The notes under the pieces were generated by a model, which was not told the origin of the DNA, did no database searches, and saw nothing but the letters and a program-made list of their open reading frames with translations. This document shows positions 8,379 through 15,452 of a stretch of 47,761 nt of DNA, piece by piece. The stretch comes from a virus, in the IMG/VR virus record IMGVR_UViG_3300022937_000036, positions 1-47,761 of that record, one strand, 5' to 3'. A program made the position numbers and the translations under genes. Each line of letters begins with the position of its first letter. The stretch's first letter is position 1.

Positions 8379-8840
8379 CTATACTCCAAATACTATGCTA
8401 TTTACGATTGATTGTTCTTGTGTAACATAAGCATCTAATTCAGTAGTAGAAGTTGTCAACCCAAAAACTACACCAAAAAAGTCTTGACCTGCTTTTGGCG
8501 CTTCTACAAAATTAATTACAATAGGATCTGTCGTCAAATCCGTTCCACCAGAAATATAAAATCCACTTGATTGAGTTGGATCTGGTTGTTGAATCACACC
8601 ACCAACTGATATCATTACTCTCGCTGCTGTTGTTATTTCACTATTTATGAACTTGTTCGTATTGCTAGTAAGAGTAAATGCTGTTGTAGTTCCATTAAAA
8701 GAAGACGCAATATTATCGATAATTTTATACTCAGTGTTTAGTGGAACTATTTGCCATGCTGCACCATTGTATTTCCAAGTTTTTGTTCCAATAGTAACAG
8801 TATCATTCAAACTTGGTGATGCTGGAAAATCTAATGCCAT
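8379..8840 (-). CDS. Small fibre-like protein, 153 residues
   Basis: The N-terminus FPASPSLNDTVTIGTKTWKY, then NGAAW, is the common phage tail motif FPxSPxxxxtxxxgxxxWxYNGxxW, probably a small beta unit that packs on the next domain. Residues about 40-130 follow the pattern SFNGTTTAFTLTSN, then VMISVGGVIQQPDP, then IVINFVEAPKAGQDFFGVVF, which is common in T4-like cyanophage structural proteins and looks like a beta-sandwich. A strong Shine-Dalgarno (AGGAGG) precedes the ATG. It lies between the 65-residue and 963-residue genes with gaps of three bases on each side, so the three are probably made from one message. A fibre tip or connector role is inferred. Confidence 0.75.
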   Translation of the reverse strand: MALDFPASPSLNDTVTIGTKTWKYNGAAWQIVPLNTEYKIIDNIASSFNGTTTAFTLTSNTNKFINSEITTAARVMISVGGVIQQPDPTQSSGFYISGGTDLTTDPIVINFVEAPKAGQDFFGVVFGLTTSTTELDAYVTQEQSIVNSIVFGV

Positions 8841-8843
8841 TTT

Positions 8844-9041
8844 TTATACCTCCTCTGGTGTTACAATACCAAAGAATTCACATGCTTCTGTCTGACTATC
8901 AAACCAATACCATCCATCAACAGGATATGTATGGTCATCCTTAGACTCTTTTCTCAATTCATAATTAGAATTCATTACAAAATTTGGTCCATAAAGTAAT
9001 GTACCATTATCATTCTTATAAAATCCTTGTGTGTTTTCCAT
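8844..9041 (-). CDS. Small hypothetical protein, 65 residues
   Basis: This 65-residue acidic, aromatic-rich protein (MENTQGFYKNDNGTLLYGPN, ending GWYWFDSQTEACEFFGIVTP and EEV) has a clear Shine-Dalgarno sequence (AGGAG) and tight spacing with both neighbours, so it is very likely translated. I do not recognise it beyond its likeness to short proteins that sit among tail-fibre genes in cyanophages. It has no signal peptide or membrane helix. The position after the leucine-rich-repeat protein might suggest an accessory or assembly role, but nothing in the sequence shows it. Confidence 0.7.
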   Translation of the reverse strand: MENTQGFYKNDNGTLLYGPNFVMNSNYELRKESKDDHTYPVDGWYWFDSQTEACEFFGIVTPEEV

Positions 9042-9056
9042 AGTTAATCTCCTAAA

Positions 9057-10820
9057 TTATCCCGTAACAGTCCAACCTTTGTCTGTAGCAATAGAAGTAT
9101 TGTCAGCAACTGTCCCAGGATTACTAGATACAGTTATAGTTTGTGAAGTAACAGTTGATAAGTTTGTGTATATTTCATTCAATGAATTAAAGGATAACTT
9201 GGCGTTCGCAACTGAAAATGAAACGTCATATAAATCAGTAGATTCTATTCTTTGTAGTGATGCGCATCCACTAATAGAAAGACCAGAAGATGAAGTTCCA
9301 GTGCCAAAATTCCAATGACTGGGAATAACTTGAATATTTGCACAATTGTATAATACACTACTTCTGCCATTGTTCATATTTGGCATATTATATCTTGGAA
9401 GTTTTTCTAAAGAAATGCAATTGCTAAAATGATCATCCCAATTAGTACATGAAGTATAATCAGTATCTGGAACTTTTCTCAAAGCCACACAATTTGAGAA
9501 AACACTTCTTGCTTGATCTACTCCACTACTATTAAAATTTAAAAAGTTTGGAGCTGTAATCAATGATCTACAGTTTGAAAACATAAAATTTACGCTTGTA
9601 ACACTGGTCATATCAAAATCTGCTACTTTTGCAAGTGAATAACAACTTGAAAAGCAAGATGAAAAAGATAGAACTAATCCTGTATTTAAATATGGAACTT
9701 CTTTCAAAGAGTAACAACTTGCAAACGTACTACTCATAATTGTACAACTACTAAAATCAAATTGTGGAATCTCTTCTAAAGAAGTACATGATTGAAAAGC
9801 AGCGGTAGCGTTTGTGACAGAACTAAAATCATATAAAGGCAATTTTTTTAATTTAAAGCATTCATTGAACATAAAAGATATGTTTGTAGCACTGGAAGTA
9901 TCAAGATACGGAGCTCGATCAAGATTATAACAATCAGAAAAAGCACTACTAAAACTAGTTACATTTGATGAAAGACTAGGATCTATAACAAAATTTTGTA
10001 GGTTAGTGCATCCACTACACATATTTTGAAAACTAGTAATGCTACTACTAAGATTGTAAATTTCTATACTTTCTAAATATTTCGCCATAACCGCAGTAAA
10101 ATCAGAGATATTACTAAGTTGTAGACTTGTGCAACTTGGAAGTGAAAGTTTTATTTCTAACCAACCACTAGTATATCCACCTCTAGAAAAAGGTGCAAAT
10201 TTATTATCAAGATCGAGTCTAGTGATATTACCAGATGTTGGCGTAATTTTTATAGTTTCTATTTTATATGGCAGCAATGATCCAGATCCATCAGTAGTTA
10301 GTGCCACAGCACTACCAGATTCTGTTGCTGAGATTTGAAATGTATTTGTTGTTGGATTTATTACATAATAATCTTTTCCTTCTGTTATTCCAGTTGTTGA
10401 TGAAATGCGGTAGAATTGTACAATGTCTCCTTCAATATATCCATGAGAACTTCTTGTTACTACATCTCCAGTATCTGTAAAAGTAACAGTGGCATCATAT
10501 AATGCATTATTATCAAAAGGAGTTGCCCATTCGACATATTGATTAGTCGATCTGTTTGTTGTACTAATACCGACACGCTCAACTTGATAAGTACCACTGT
10601 TAGACACTTGACAAGTTACTGAACTTTCATTGCCATTATTTCCAGTGTTATCTCCTGGCCAAACAGCACACAACCCAACAAATTTTTCATCACTACTAGA
10701 AACTGACTCTGGAAATTCTGGCCATGCTTTGTTTCTTTTCCATATTTGTTCACTAGTATTTGTCGATACAGATCTTGTACTAGACTGAATACTAAATGAT
10801 TGATTATTGCGAACTGCCAT
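9057..10820 (-). CDS. Leucine-rich-repeat (BspA-type) tail/fibre protein
   Basis: The first ~100 residues of this 587-residue protein are a capsid/tail-attachment-like region (SEQIWKRNKAWPEFPE). Residues about 103-180 are an HGx-GD module (SHGYIEGDIVQFYRISSTTG, then YYVINPTTNTFQISAT). Residues about 248-525 hold about 11-12 repeats of ~23 residues with the pattern FxxCxSLxxvPxxdxssvtx, the BspA-like leucine-rich repeat of bacterial surface proteins. Nearly every repeat carries a Cys at the same place. The C-terminus, LNEIYTNLSTVTSQTITVSS then NPGTVADN.IATDKGWTVTG, is a familiar ending of phage repeat fibre proteins. The start overlaps the preceding stop as TAATG. A receptor-binding role is inferred from the domain type and location. 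The Cys ladder is unusual for a cytosol-assembled virion protein. Confidence 0.85.
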   Translation of the reverse strand: MAVRNNQSFSIQSSTRSVSTNTSEQIWKRNKAWPEFPESVSSSDEKFVGLCAVWPGDNTGNNGNESSVTCQVSNSGTYQVERVGISTTNRSTNQYVEWATPFDNNALYDATVTFTDTGDVVTRSSHGYIEGDIVQFYRISSTTGITEGKDYYVINPTTNTFQISATESGSAVALTTDGSGSLLPYKIETIKITPTSGNITRLDLDNKFAPFSRGGYTSGWLEIKLSLPSCTSLQLSNISDFTAVMAKYLESIEIYNLSSSITSFQNMCSGCTNLQNFVIDPSLSSNVTSFSSAFSDCYNLDRAPYLDTSSATNISFMFNECFKLKKLPLYDFSSVTNATAAFQSCTSLEEIPQFDFSSCTIMSSTFASCYSLKEVPYLNTGLVLSFSSCFSSCYSLAKVADFDMTSVTSVNFMFSNCRSLITAPNFLNFNSSGVDQARSVFSNCVALRKVPDTDYTSCTNWDDHFSNCISLEKLPRYNMPNMNNGRSSVLYNCANIQVIPSHWNFGTGTSSSGLSISGCASLQRIESTDLYDVSFSVANAKLSFNSLNEIYTNLSTVTSQTITVSSNPGTVADNTSIATDKGWTVTG

Positions 10821-11146
10821 TATGTAATCTCCGATCCAAATAGACTAAAAGATAAATTAACACTCGATGCGTACACTGTTACAACATCTGTAGTTGCTAA
10901 TGTAATACCTAGAGTGAGGTGAAGAGAGTCAGTTTGAGCTATAACTGTATCGTATATTACATAGTGTTGATTGGCAATAGCTGCACCAGATGGTCTAACA
11001 GCAACTCTAACTGATGCCGCTGATCCACGATTGCATATAGAAAGCGTTGATACTACAGTACTAGTAGATGCTGGAACTGTGTATAAATCTGTGTTTGTTG
11101 TAGCAGATGGAGAACTTTGTCCAAGTACTTTATATGTTGTTGCCAT
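10820..11146 (-). CDS. Small beta-sandwich virion protein, 108 residues
   Basis: The sequence (MATTYKVLGQSSPSATTNTD, then LYTVPASTSTVVSTLSICNR, then SVRVAVRPSGAAIANQHYVI, ending VVTVYASSVNLSFSLFGSEI) matches a small family found next to tail-fibre genes in many marine and enteric phages. Its members have about this length, so it is complete. The pattern is an all-beta domain without Cys bridges or membrane segments. GGGAG lies seven to eight bases before the ATG. The stop overlaps the start of the leucine-rich-repeat gene, so the two are probably produced together. The exact role is unknown. A decoration or fibre-collar protein is plausible. Confidence 0.78.
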   Translation of the reverse strand: MATTYKVLGQSSPSATTNTDLYTVPASTSTVVSTLSICNRGSAASVRVAVRPSGAAIANQHYVIYDTVIAQTDSLHLTLGITLATTDVVTVYASSVNLSFSLFGSEIT

Positions 11147-11147
11147 T

Positions 11148-12431
11148 TTATGCTCCCATTAATAAAAACGAACTGATAGTTTCTTGTGCAGCTGCAGGTT
11201 CTGTTGCACCAGTTACTGTATATGAAGAACCAAATTCAATCCACTGTGAACTATTTCCGTCGTTGTAGTAAACGTAACAAATTCCGTCGTCAGAATCTAC
11301 CCAGCGATCTCCTACACTTGGAGATGTTGGCGCTGTTGACTGGAAGTAATTTTCTCCGCCATTACTAACGGATCCATCTGCCATTAAATACTGTGATGCA
11401 GTTCCGCCAGATTTTATAAACGAAGTCGCTTTTATATTACCTTGTACATCTAATTTTTCAGTTGGATCTATTCCAATACCAACATTATAATTCTCATCTC
11501 CAACAATCCAATAGTTTGCTGCTCCACTACTTGTTCTATTTCCTATAGCAAGTTGCTCATTGCTAGTTGTATCTGGCGCATCAAATAAAAATGATTCACT
11601 AAATCCATTTCCTATGATAACTTTATTTGATGCAGTTGTAGATATTCCTCCATATTTTCCAATAAAAATATTGGAAGATCCTGTAGTATTATTATTTCCT
11701 GATAGTGTGCCAATAGAAACGTTATCTTGCCCTTCTGTAATAGAAGGTCCAGCAATATATCCAATCGAAACATTTTCTGATCCAGTAGTATAACCAGGTG
11801 ATGGAAAATATCCTAGGAAGACGTTATGATTACCAGTTGCACCACTATTTGCTCCTTCACCAGCACCTTCTCCTATGCATACATTATAACTAGCAGATGT
11901 AATTTCACCACCAGCATTAACTCCAATAAAAACATTATTAAATGCACCGTCAAAATTAAGTCCCGCAAATCTACCTATAGAGATATTTTGATTACCATCG
12001 GTATTAGCTGAACCAGCAAGTTGACCGATAGATATGTTATAAACACCACTAGTAAGTGATTCCCCCGACTGGTCGCCAATAAGAATATTATCAGTTCCTG
12101 TCGTCAGAGCAGCACCTGTGGTTGTTGAACTGCCAACTAAAAAATTCTGATTATTACTTAGAACAATTTTGTCGTCATTCAGAAGAATGTTATTACCATT
12201 TGAATCTAAGTCTCCACCAAGTTGTGGAGTGGTATCTTCTACTACATTAGATATTCCTCCTCCCCCAGCACCAGCACCAATCTCTACGATGCTTTCTGTG
12301 CCGTTGTCTTTCTTGATAAACAGTTTGCCATCAAACGTGTTGATAGCAACTTCTCCTAATGCTAATTGTGCAGTAGTTGGTACTGCAGATTGTGTGGCTG
12401 ATCGCCTCAGCCTTACTACTGGTGTTGCCAT
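11148..12431 (-). CDS. Tail fibre with 17-residue NxxIGxxAG beta-roll repeats
   Basis: The N-terminus of this 427-residue protein (VRLRRSATQSAVPTTAQLAL, then GEVAINTFDGKLFIKKD) resembles the N-terminal domain of the Bordetella phage receptor-binding protein Mtd. Residues 112-275 hold ten repeats, mostly exactly 17 residues apart, starting at 115, 132, 149, 166, 183, 203, 220, 237, 254 and ~271 (NILIGDQSG, NISIGQLAG, NISIGRFAG, NVFIGVNAG and so on). The pattern is like the head beta-roll of trimeric autotransporter adhesins. Then come EKLDVQGNIKATSFIKSGGT and a C-terminal domain (YFQSTAPTSPSVGDRWVDSD). It is probably a trimeric fibre. The Shine-Dalgarno AGGA lies six bases before the ATG. It follows the 74-residue coiled-coil gene. 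Confidence 0.85.
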   Translation of the reverse strand: MATPVVRLRRSATQSAVPTTAQLALGEVAINTFDGKLFIKKDNGTESIVEIGAGAGGGGISNVVEDTTPQLGGDLDSNGNNILLNDDKIVLSNNQNFLVGSSTTTGAALTTGTDNILIGDQSGESLTSGVYNISIGQLAGSANTDGNQNISIGRFAGLNFDGAFNNVFIGVNAGGEITSASYNVCIGEGAGEGANSGATGNHNVFLGYFPSPGYTTGSENVSIGYIAGPSITEGQDNVSIGTLSGNNNTTGSSNIFIGKYGGISTTASNKVIIGNGFSESFLFDAPDTTSNEQLAIGNRTSSGAANYWIVGDENYNVGIGIDPTEKLDVQGNIKATSFIKSGGTASQYLMADGSVSNGGENYFQSTAPTSPSVGDRWVDSDDGICYVYYNDGNSSQWIEFGSSYTVTGATEPAAAQETISSFLLMGA

Positions 12432-12450
12432 TTTTTATCCTATATAGGTT

Positions 12451-12675
12451 TTAAAATGTGCCACCATCCTGATCTGTATCTACAGACTTTTTACGGGTGG
12501 TGGTTTTCTTGGTAGGAGCAGATTCAGAAGCATTATTTAATGCCTCGGTCAATGCTAAGTCAAATGCTCTTACCTTCGCTTCTAACGCAACAATCTGATT
12601 GAGTTGAGAGGAAATTTTTTCCTGCATCACCTCAATCAGAATTGCGTAATCTACTTGTACTTGATTTTGGATCAT
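12451..12675 (-). CDS. Small coiled-coil protein, 74 residues
   Basis: Residues about 10-50 form an amphipathic helix (ILIEVMQEKISSQLNQIVAL, then EAKVRAFDLALTEALNNASE), followed by a basic then acidic tail (PTKKTTTRKKSVDTDQDGGT). Size and layout recall the T4 fibre chaperone gp57A (79 residues, helical coiled coil, charged tail), but there is no convincing sequence identity, so this is only an analogy. It lies directly before the 427-residue fibre gene. It has no clear Shine-Dalgarno sequence. Its leader holds a GATAAATA promoter and a 9-bp inverted repeat, which suggests separate control. Confidence 0.7.
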   Translation of the reverse strand: MIQNQVQVDYAILIEVMQEKISSQLNQIVALEAKVRAFDLALTEALNNASESAPTKKTTTRKKSVDTDQDGGTF

Positions 12676-12679
12676 AACA

Positions 12680-12702
12680 AAATAATACTGTTAGTATTAT
12701 TT
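12680..12702 (-). promoter_or_regulatory. Leader hairpin overlapping a late promoter
   Basis: The arms at 12694-12702 (5' on the minus strand, AAATAATAC) and 12680-12688 (GTATTATTT) are perfect 9-bp complements with the 5-base loop TAACA. The 5' arm is shared with the GATAAATA promoter at 12698-12705, and a T4-like start six bases downstream would fall in the loop. The 3' arm ends four bases before the ATG at 12675. Read-through RNA could therefore fold across the ribosome landing site, while RNA from the local promoter could not. Confidence 0.6.
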
Positions 12703-12705
12703 ATC
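12698..12705 (-). promoter_or_regulatory. Late promoter GATAAATA
   Basis: The minus strand reads TATTGATAAATAATAC. TGA (12704-12706) is the stop of the 646-residue gene and GATAAATA is the late -10 element. It lies 23 bases upstream of the 74-residue gene. Expected products are the 74-residue protein and then the 427-, 108- and 587-residue fibre proteins downstream. Confidence 0.62.
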
Positions 12706-14644
12706 AATAAGTACCAGCATCAACTGTTAGGTTCTGAAGATATCTTCCAGCGGTTGAACCATCGGGAGCAGAACCAGCAGCAAGATAACTTACAATCGCT
12801 TGATTAGCTCCAGCGGTATCTGTTACGTTTAGAGCACCACAAAGAACTGCAATTGGAGTAGGTGAAAGATCAGTACCCGAACCAGTGCCAGTAGTAGTAC
12901 CAGTAACAAATAGATCTAGACCTTCGTCATAACCGATGAAGATGTTGTCATCATCACCACGCTCAATTACGATACCAGAATCTGCAGTTGGATTACCAGT
13001 AGTACCGTTTGCTAATTCAAGCAGTCTATCTGAAACTACGGTGTTGGTAGTATTGATGGTTGTGGTAGTACCATTGACTGTTAAGTTACCAGTGATAGTG
13101 ACGTTAGAATCAAACGTACCGTCTCCAGTAACATCAAGAGTACCAGGAACATCAATATTTGATGCCCACTCAACACCTGTACCAGCAGCATCTGTTTGAA
13201 GTAACTGACGAGCAGTTCCATTTGCTAGTTTTGAAACCGCAATCTCAGCAGTAGCAGAGATATCTCCATCTACAATTACACCAGAACCAATGCTAGCAGC
13301 GCCGCCAGCAGCAATAGTGATATCGCCAGATACCTTACCGAAAGTATAATCAGCAACTCTCGTTACTGCTGCTTTGCGGTTAGTACCAGCGCCACCATCA
13401 TCGACAGCGATAAGATCAGCATCTGCAAGTGCAGCACCGATGTCAGTCATGCCATCGATGTCAAGTGCTAACTCATGAGAAATTCCTTCACCTGATGTAG
13501 CACCACTGGTAGAAATACCACCATTAGCAGTTACTGAAACATCAGCAACATAATCACCAGTAGTATCTGTTCCAAGTGCAACAGAGTTAGCAGCAATTGT
13601 GGCAACACCAGATGAGTTGAAAGTTACATCACCAGTTGCTTCTTGAAGAACATATAGTGCTAAATTAGCAGCAGTAATCTTATTATGACCGACACCATTG
13701 ACACCATCAACAGTGTCATAGAATGCTAGTTCGTCAGCATCAGCAATAGTGTCAGTATCTAAACCATTGATGTCTAGTGCAACGTCATCTGCGTTGACTG
13801 TGATACCTTCACCAGCACCAATTGCTAGATCAACGGTTTGACCTTCACCAGCAGAAGAAGTCTTAGCAAGACCTGCACCTGCGGTTACATCTTCGACATA
13901 GTTGCCAGTTGTCTGAGTTCCTAGAGCAACAGAGTCGTTCTGGATTGTTGCAGTGCCGTTTGCTGCAACAGCAATATCGCCAGCAATATCAGCAAAAATA
14001 ACAGTCTCAAGATTTGAAATTGTTACCTTCTTATTTGCTGTTGCTGATGCATCATATACTGCAAAAGAATCAGCAACGACTAGAGGATCAGTGCCACCTT
14101 CTGCATCTAGTGCAGTTAGTTCGTTAATGTCTAGAGCAGTTGTAAGAACATTAGTTGCCGTAGCATAGGTCTGTGAAATACCAGACCCACCAGTAAATGT
14201 TACGGTATCTGTAGAAGCAATGTTCTCTGAGTTAGAACCATCAGATACTGTCCAACCAGAATAACCTGATGTTTGATCTACCCAAGAAAGATTTCCATTA
14301 GCATCGGACTGAAGAATTTTTGCTCCTGTTGGAGCTGCTGGCCAAGTATATGTTGAATCTGTTGCGATATCAGCAACATCAAAAGTTACCGATCCTCCAC
14401 CAGATACATCAGTTCTTGCTAGAATAGTTACTTCGCCTGAAGTAGTTGCCGCCGCGGCTGTGAGTGACTCATCAACTCTTGCTGTATATGAAGTACCACC
14501 AACATGAACAAAAGAAGATGCGCCATCTGCAACGTAAAGGTTGCTTGCGCTAGTATCAAAAAATGGTTCACCAGAAAGAGCAGTTGACACATTTCCTACT
14601 GGGGTGGATGATCCCCTACGTAGTCTTAAACGTGGTGCTGCCAT
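12704..14644 (-). CDS. Modular tail fibre protein with three ~110-residue repeats
   Basis: The 646-residue protein begins APRLRLRRGSSTPVGNVSTA, then GEPFFDTSASNLYVADG, an Mtd-N-like attachment domain in residues 1-50. Residues ~100-121 carry a WPAAPxGAKILQSDANGNLSW unit. Residues 168-288, 289-394 and 393-475 are degenerate copies of one repeat (ALDINxLt, aDxlavyD, Kvtisnl, GDiaiaangtAtIxxnSVALGTxTTGdYV). The C-terminal region (TLDVTGDGTFDSNVTITGNL, then TVNGTTTTINTTNTVVSDRL) is widespread in phage structural proteins. It is strongly Ala/Gly/Thr-rich and higher in G+C than the neighbouring giants. The Shine-Dalgarno AAGGA precedes the ATG. A trimeric fibre shaft is inferred from the repeats. 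Confidence 0.85.
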   Translation of the reverse strand: MAAPRLRLRRGSSTPVGNVSTALSGEPFFDTSASNLYVADGASSFVHVGGTSYTARVDESLTAAAATTSGEVTILARTDVSGGGSVTFDVADIATDSTYTWPAAPTGAKILQSDANGNLSWVDQTSGYSGWTVSDGSNSENIASTDTVTFTGGSGISQTYATATNVLTTALDINELTALDAEGGTDPLVVADSFAVYDASATANKKVTISNLETVIFADIAGDIAVAANGTATIQNDSVALGTQTTGNYVEDVTAGAGLAKTSSAGEGQTVDLAIGAGEGITVNADDVALDINGLDTDTIADADELAFYDTVDGVNGVGHNKITAANLALYVLQEATGDVTFNSSGVATIAANSVALGTDTTGDYVADVSVTANGGISTSGATSGEGISHELALDIDGMTDIGAALADADLIAVDDGGAGTNRKAAVTRVADYTFGKVSGDITIAAGGAASIGSGVIVDGDISATAEIAVSKLANGTARQLLQTDAAGTGVEWASNIDVPGTLDVTGDGTFDSNVTITGNLTVNGTTTTINTTNTVVSDRLLELANGTTGNPTADSGIVIERGDDDNIFIGYDEGLDLFVTGTTTGTGSGTDLSPTPIAVLCGALNVTDTAGANQAIVSYLAAGSAPDGSTAGRYLQNLTVDAGTY

Positions 14645-14670
14645 TTTAGTTCCTTAAAACCTGTTACTTA

Positions 14671-14680
14671 TATATTTAGT
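14671..14680 (-). promoter_or_regulatory. Possible late promoter ACTAAATATA
   Basis: The minus strand reads TTACTAAATATATAAGTAAC between the 127- and 646-residue genes. CTAAATA departs from the T4 late element at its first positions but matches the element at 45018-45024. It includes the TAA stop of the 127-residue gene. A 5-bp inverted repeat (ACTTA at 14680-14684, TAAGT at 14666-14670) brackets it. It lies 26 bases before the ATG at 14644. It is weaker than the other candidates. Confidence 0.4.
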
Positions 14681-15059
14681 AAGTTCCATAGTCTAAAGCA
14701 TCATCATCAATATTATCAGATCTATCAACTATTTCAAATGGTGAAACATATTCATGCTTTTGTAATGATTCATTCCAAACTAAAACATAGTTATTATTTC
14801 TATTTGATGTATCGACATCATTAGAACCAGATAATGATCCTGCTACTGGTAAACTATAAACATGAGCTTGTTGGGTTTCATCCCAAGTCACAACGTATTG
14901 ATCTAATCTACCAGAAGTGTTGACATCATCAAGTGTGGACAAATTTCCTTCTAGCTGCTGAGGAGCTTCATCTACGTCTACAATTTGTTTTCTATCTGTT
15001 CTTGTAAAAGTTACATTATAATTATTTGTGCTGCTTACTGTAACTTGATACTTGCTCAT
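14676..15059 (-). CDS. Small virion protein, 127 residues, internal repeat
   Basis: The N-terminal ~35 residues (MSKYQVTVSSTNNYNVTFTR, then TDRKQIVDVDEAP) form beta strands. The rest shows two copies of a short unit: LDDVNTSGRLDQYVVTWDET, then QQAHVYSLP (residues ~42-70), and NDVDTSNRNNNYVLVWNESL, then QKHEYVSPF (~80-110). The unit (DvdTsxrxxxYvxvWxExxqxHxY) looks like the LxW-type repeats used in phage fibre shafts. The protein overlaps the upstream gene by four bases (ATGA) and has AGGAG upstream, so it is translated with the 117-residue protein. I recognise it only as a small structural protein of T4-like cyanophages. Confidence 0.75.
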   Translation of the reverse strand: MSKYQVTVSSTNNYNVTFTRTDRKQIVDVDEAPQQLEGNLSTLDDVNTSGRLDQYVVTWDETQQAHVYSLPVAGSLSGSNDVDTSNRNNNYVLVWNESLQKHEYVSPFEIVDRSDNIDDDALDYGTY

Positions 15060-15409
15060 AGTACTCCTGGCATTACTGTGACCACTCCTTCAATTACTTT
15101 ATCCGTTGTTCCTCCAGGACTAGTAATAAAAAGATTCCATACATATCTTCCTTTTTTGAGGTCTGTTGTTTTTTGTACCAATGATCCTCCACTGTTTGCC
15201 ATAGAGAGTTTTACTTCACCAGTAGTAACATCAGTTACAGTAGCACCTAAACTATACTTGGTTGTTGTAGTATAATTTCTTGCCATATATGCAGACACAG
15301 CATATCCAGTCATATCTAGAAAGTTTCCATTCTCATCTCTTAGGTTGAATGAAACTTCCCAGTCAGCACCAATCTCTATTTGTAGATTTACTGGTATAGC
15401 AGTAGCCAT
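15056..15409 (-). CDS. BppU-like small virion protein, 117 residues
   Basis: The sequence (NLQIEIGADWEVSFNLRDEN, then GNFLDMTGYAVSAYMARNYT, later KKGRYVWNLFITSPGGTTDK, ending VIEGVVTVMPGVL) follows the pattern of an Ig-like domain widespread in phage baseplates and tails: a binding strand pair GxxWxxxxxlxDxxGxpxDLTGyxxxxxxR and a closing GxYxYdlxxxxxxgxxxrxxxGxxxVxpxv. The lactococcal-phage BppU N-terminal domain is the best-known relative. Its leader contains the clearest regulatory element of the window, a 10-bp GC-rich hairpin with a TATAAATA promoter in its loop. The gene is coupled to the next one by an ATGA overlap. Confidence 0.78.
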   Translation of the reverse strand: MATAIPVNLQIEIGADWEVSFNLRDENGNFLDMTGYAVSAYMARNYTTTTKYSLGATVTDVTTGEVKLSMANSGGSLVQKTTDLKKGRYVWNLFITSPGGTTDKVIEGVVTVMPGVL

Positions 15410-15413
15410 GAAA

Positions 15414-15449
15414 ATACCCCTCTATACTTGTATTTATACAGAGGGGTAT
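15414..15449 (-). promoter_or_regulatory. GC-rich hairpin with late promoter in its loop
   Basis: The 5' arm at 15440-15449 (ATACCCCTCT on the minus strand) and the 3' arm at 15414-15423 (AGAGGGGTAT) are perfect 10-bp complements. The 16-base loop (15424-15439) contains TATAAATA. The 3' arm holds AGAGGGG, the only Shine-Dalgarno-like sequence before the ATG at 15409, and it is followed by TTTTC. In read-through RNA the hairpin would hide the ribosome-binding site and could also act as a terminator, since a GC-rich stem precedes UAUUUU. RNA starting in the loop has the site free. Confidence 0.75.
15431..15438 (-). promoter_or_regulatory. Late promoter TATAAATA inside hairpin loop
   Basis: A perfect T4 late -10 element lies 22 bases before the ATG at 15409 and wholly within the loop of the hairpin at 15414-15449. 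The expected start near 15425 gives a leader of about 16 bases that begins just before the Shine-Dalgarno sequence. Confidence 0.75.
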
Positions 15450-15452
15450 CTA

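Noticed and set aside
11600-12110. CRISPR-like or tandem DNA repeat
   Set aside because: The periodicity is at protein level (17-residue beta-roll). The DNA units are diverged and inside a coding frame.
12439-12448. Palindrome CCTATATAGG before the 427-residue gene
   Set aside because: It leaves no room for an RNA loop of normal size and has no promoter motif. It overlaps an ordinary Shine-Dalgarno sequence and is probably chance.
11148-14644. Diversity-generating retroelement, suggested by Mtd-N-like domains
   Set aside because: I see no reverse transcriptase gene, template repeat or paired variable repeat in the window. Mtd-like N-termini are common in phage fibres without retroelements.
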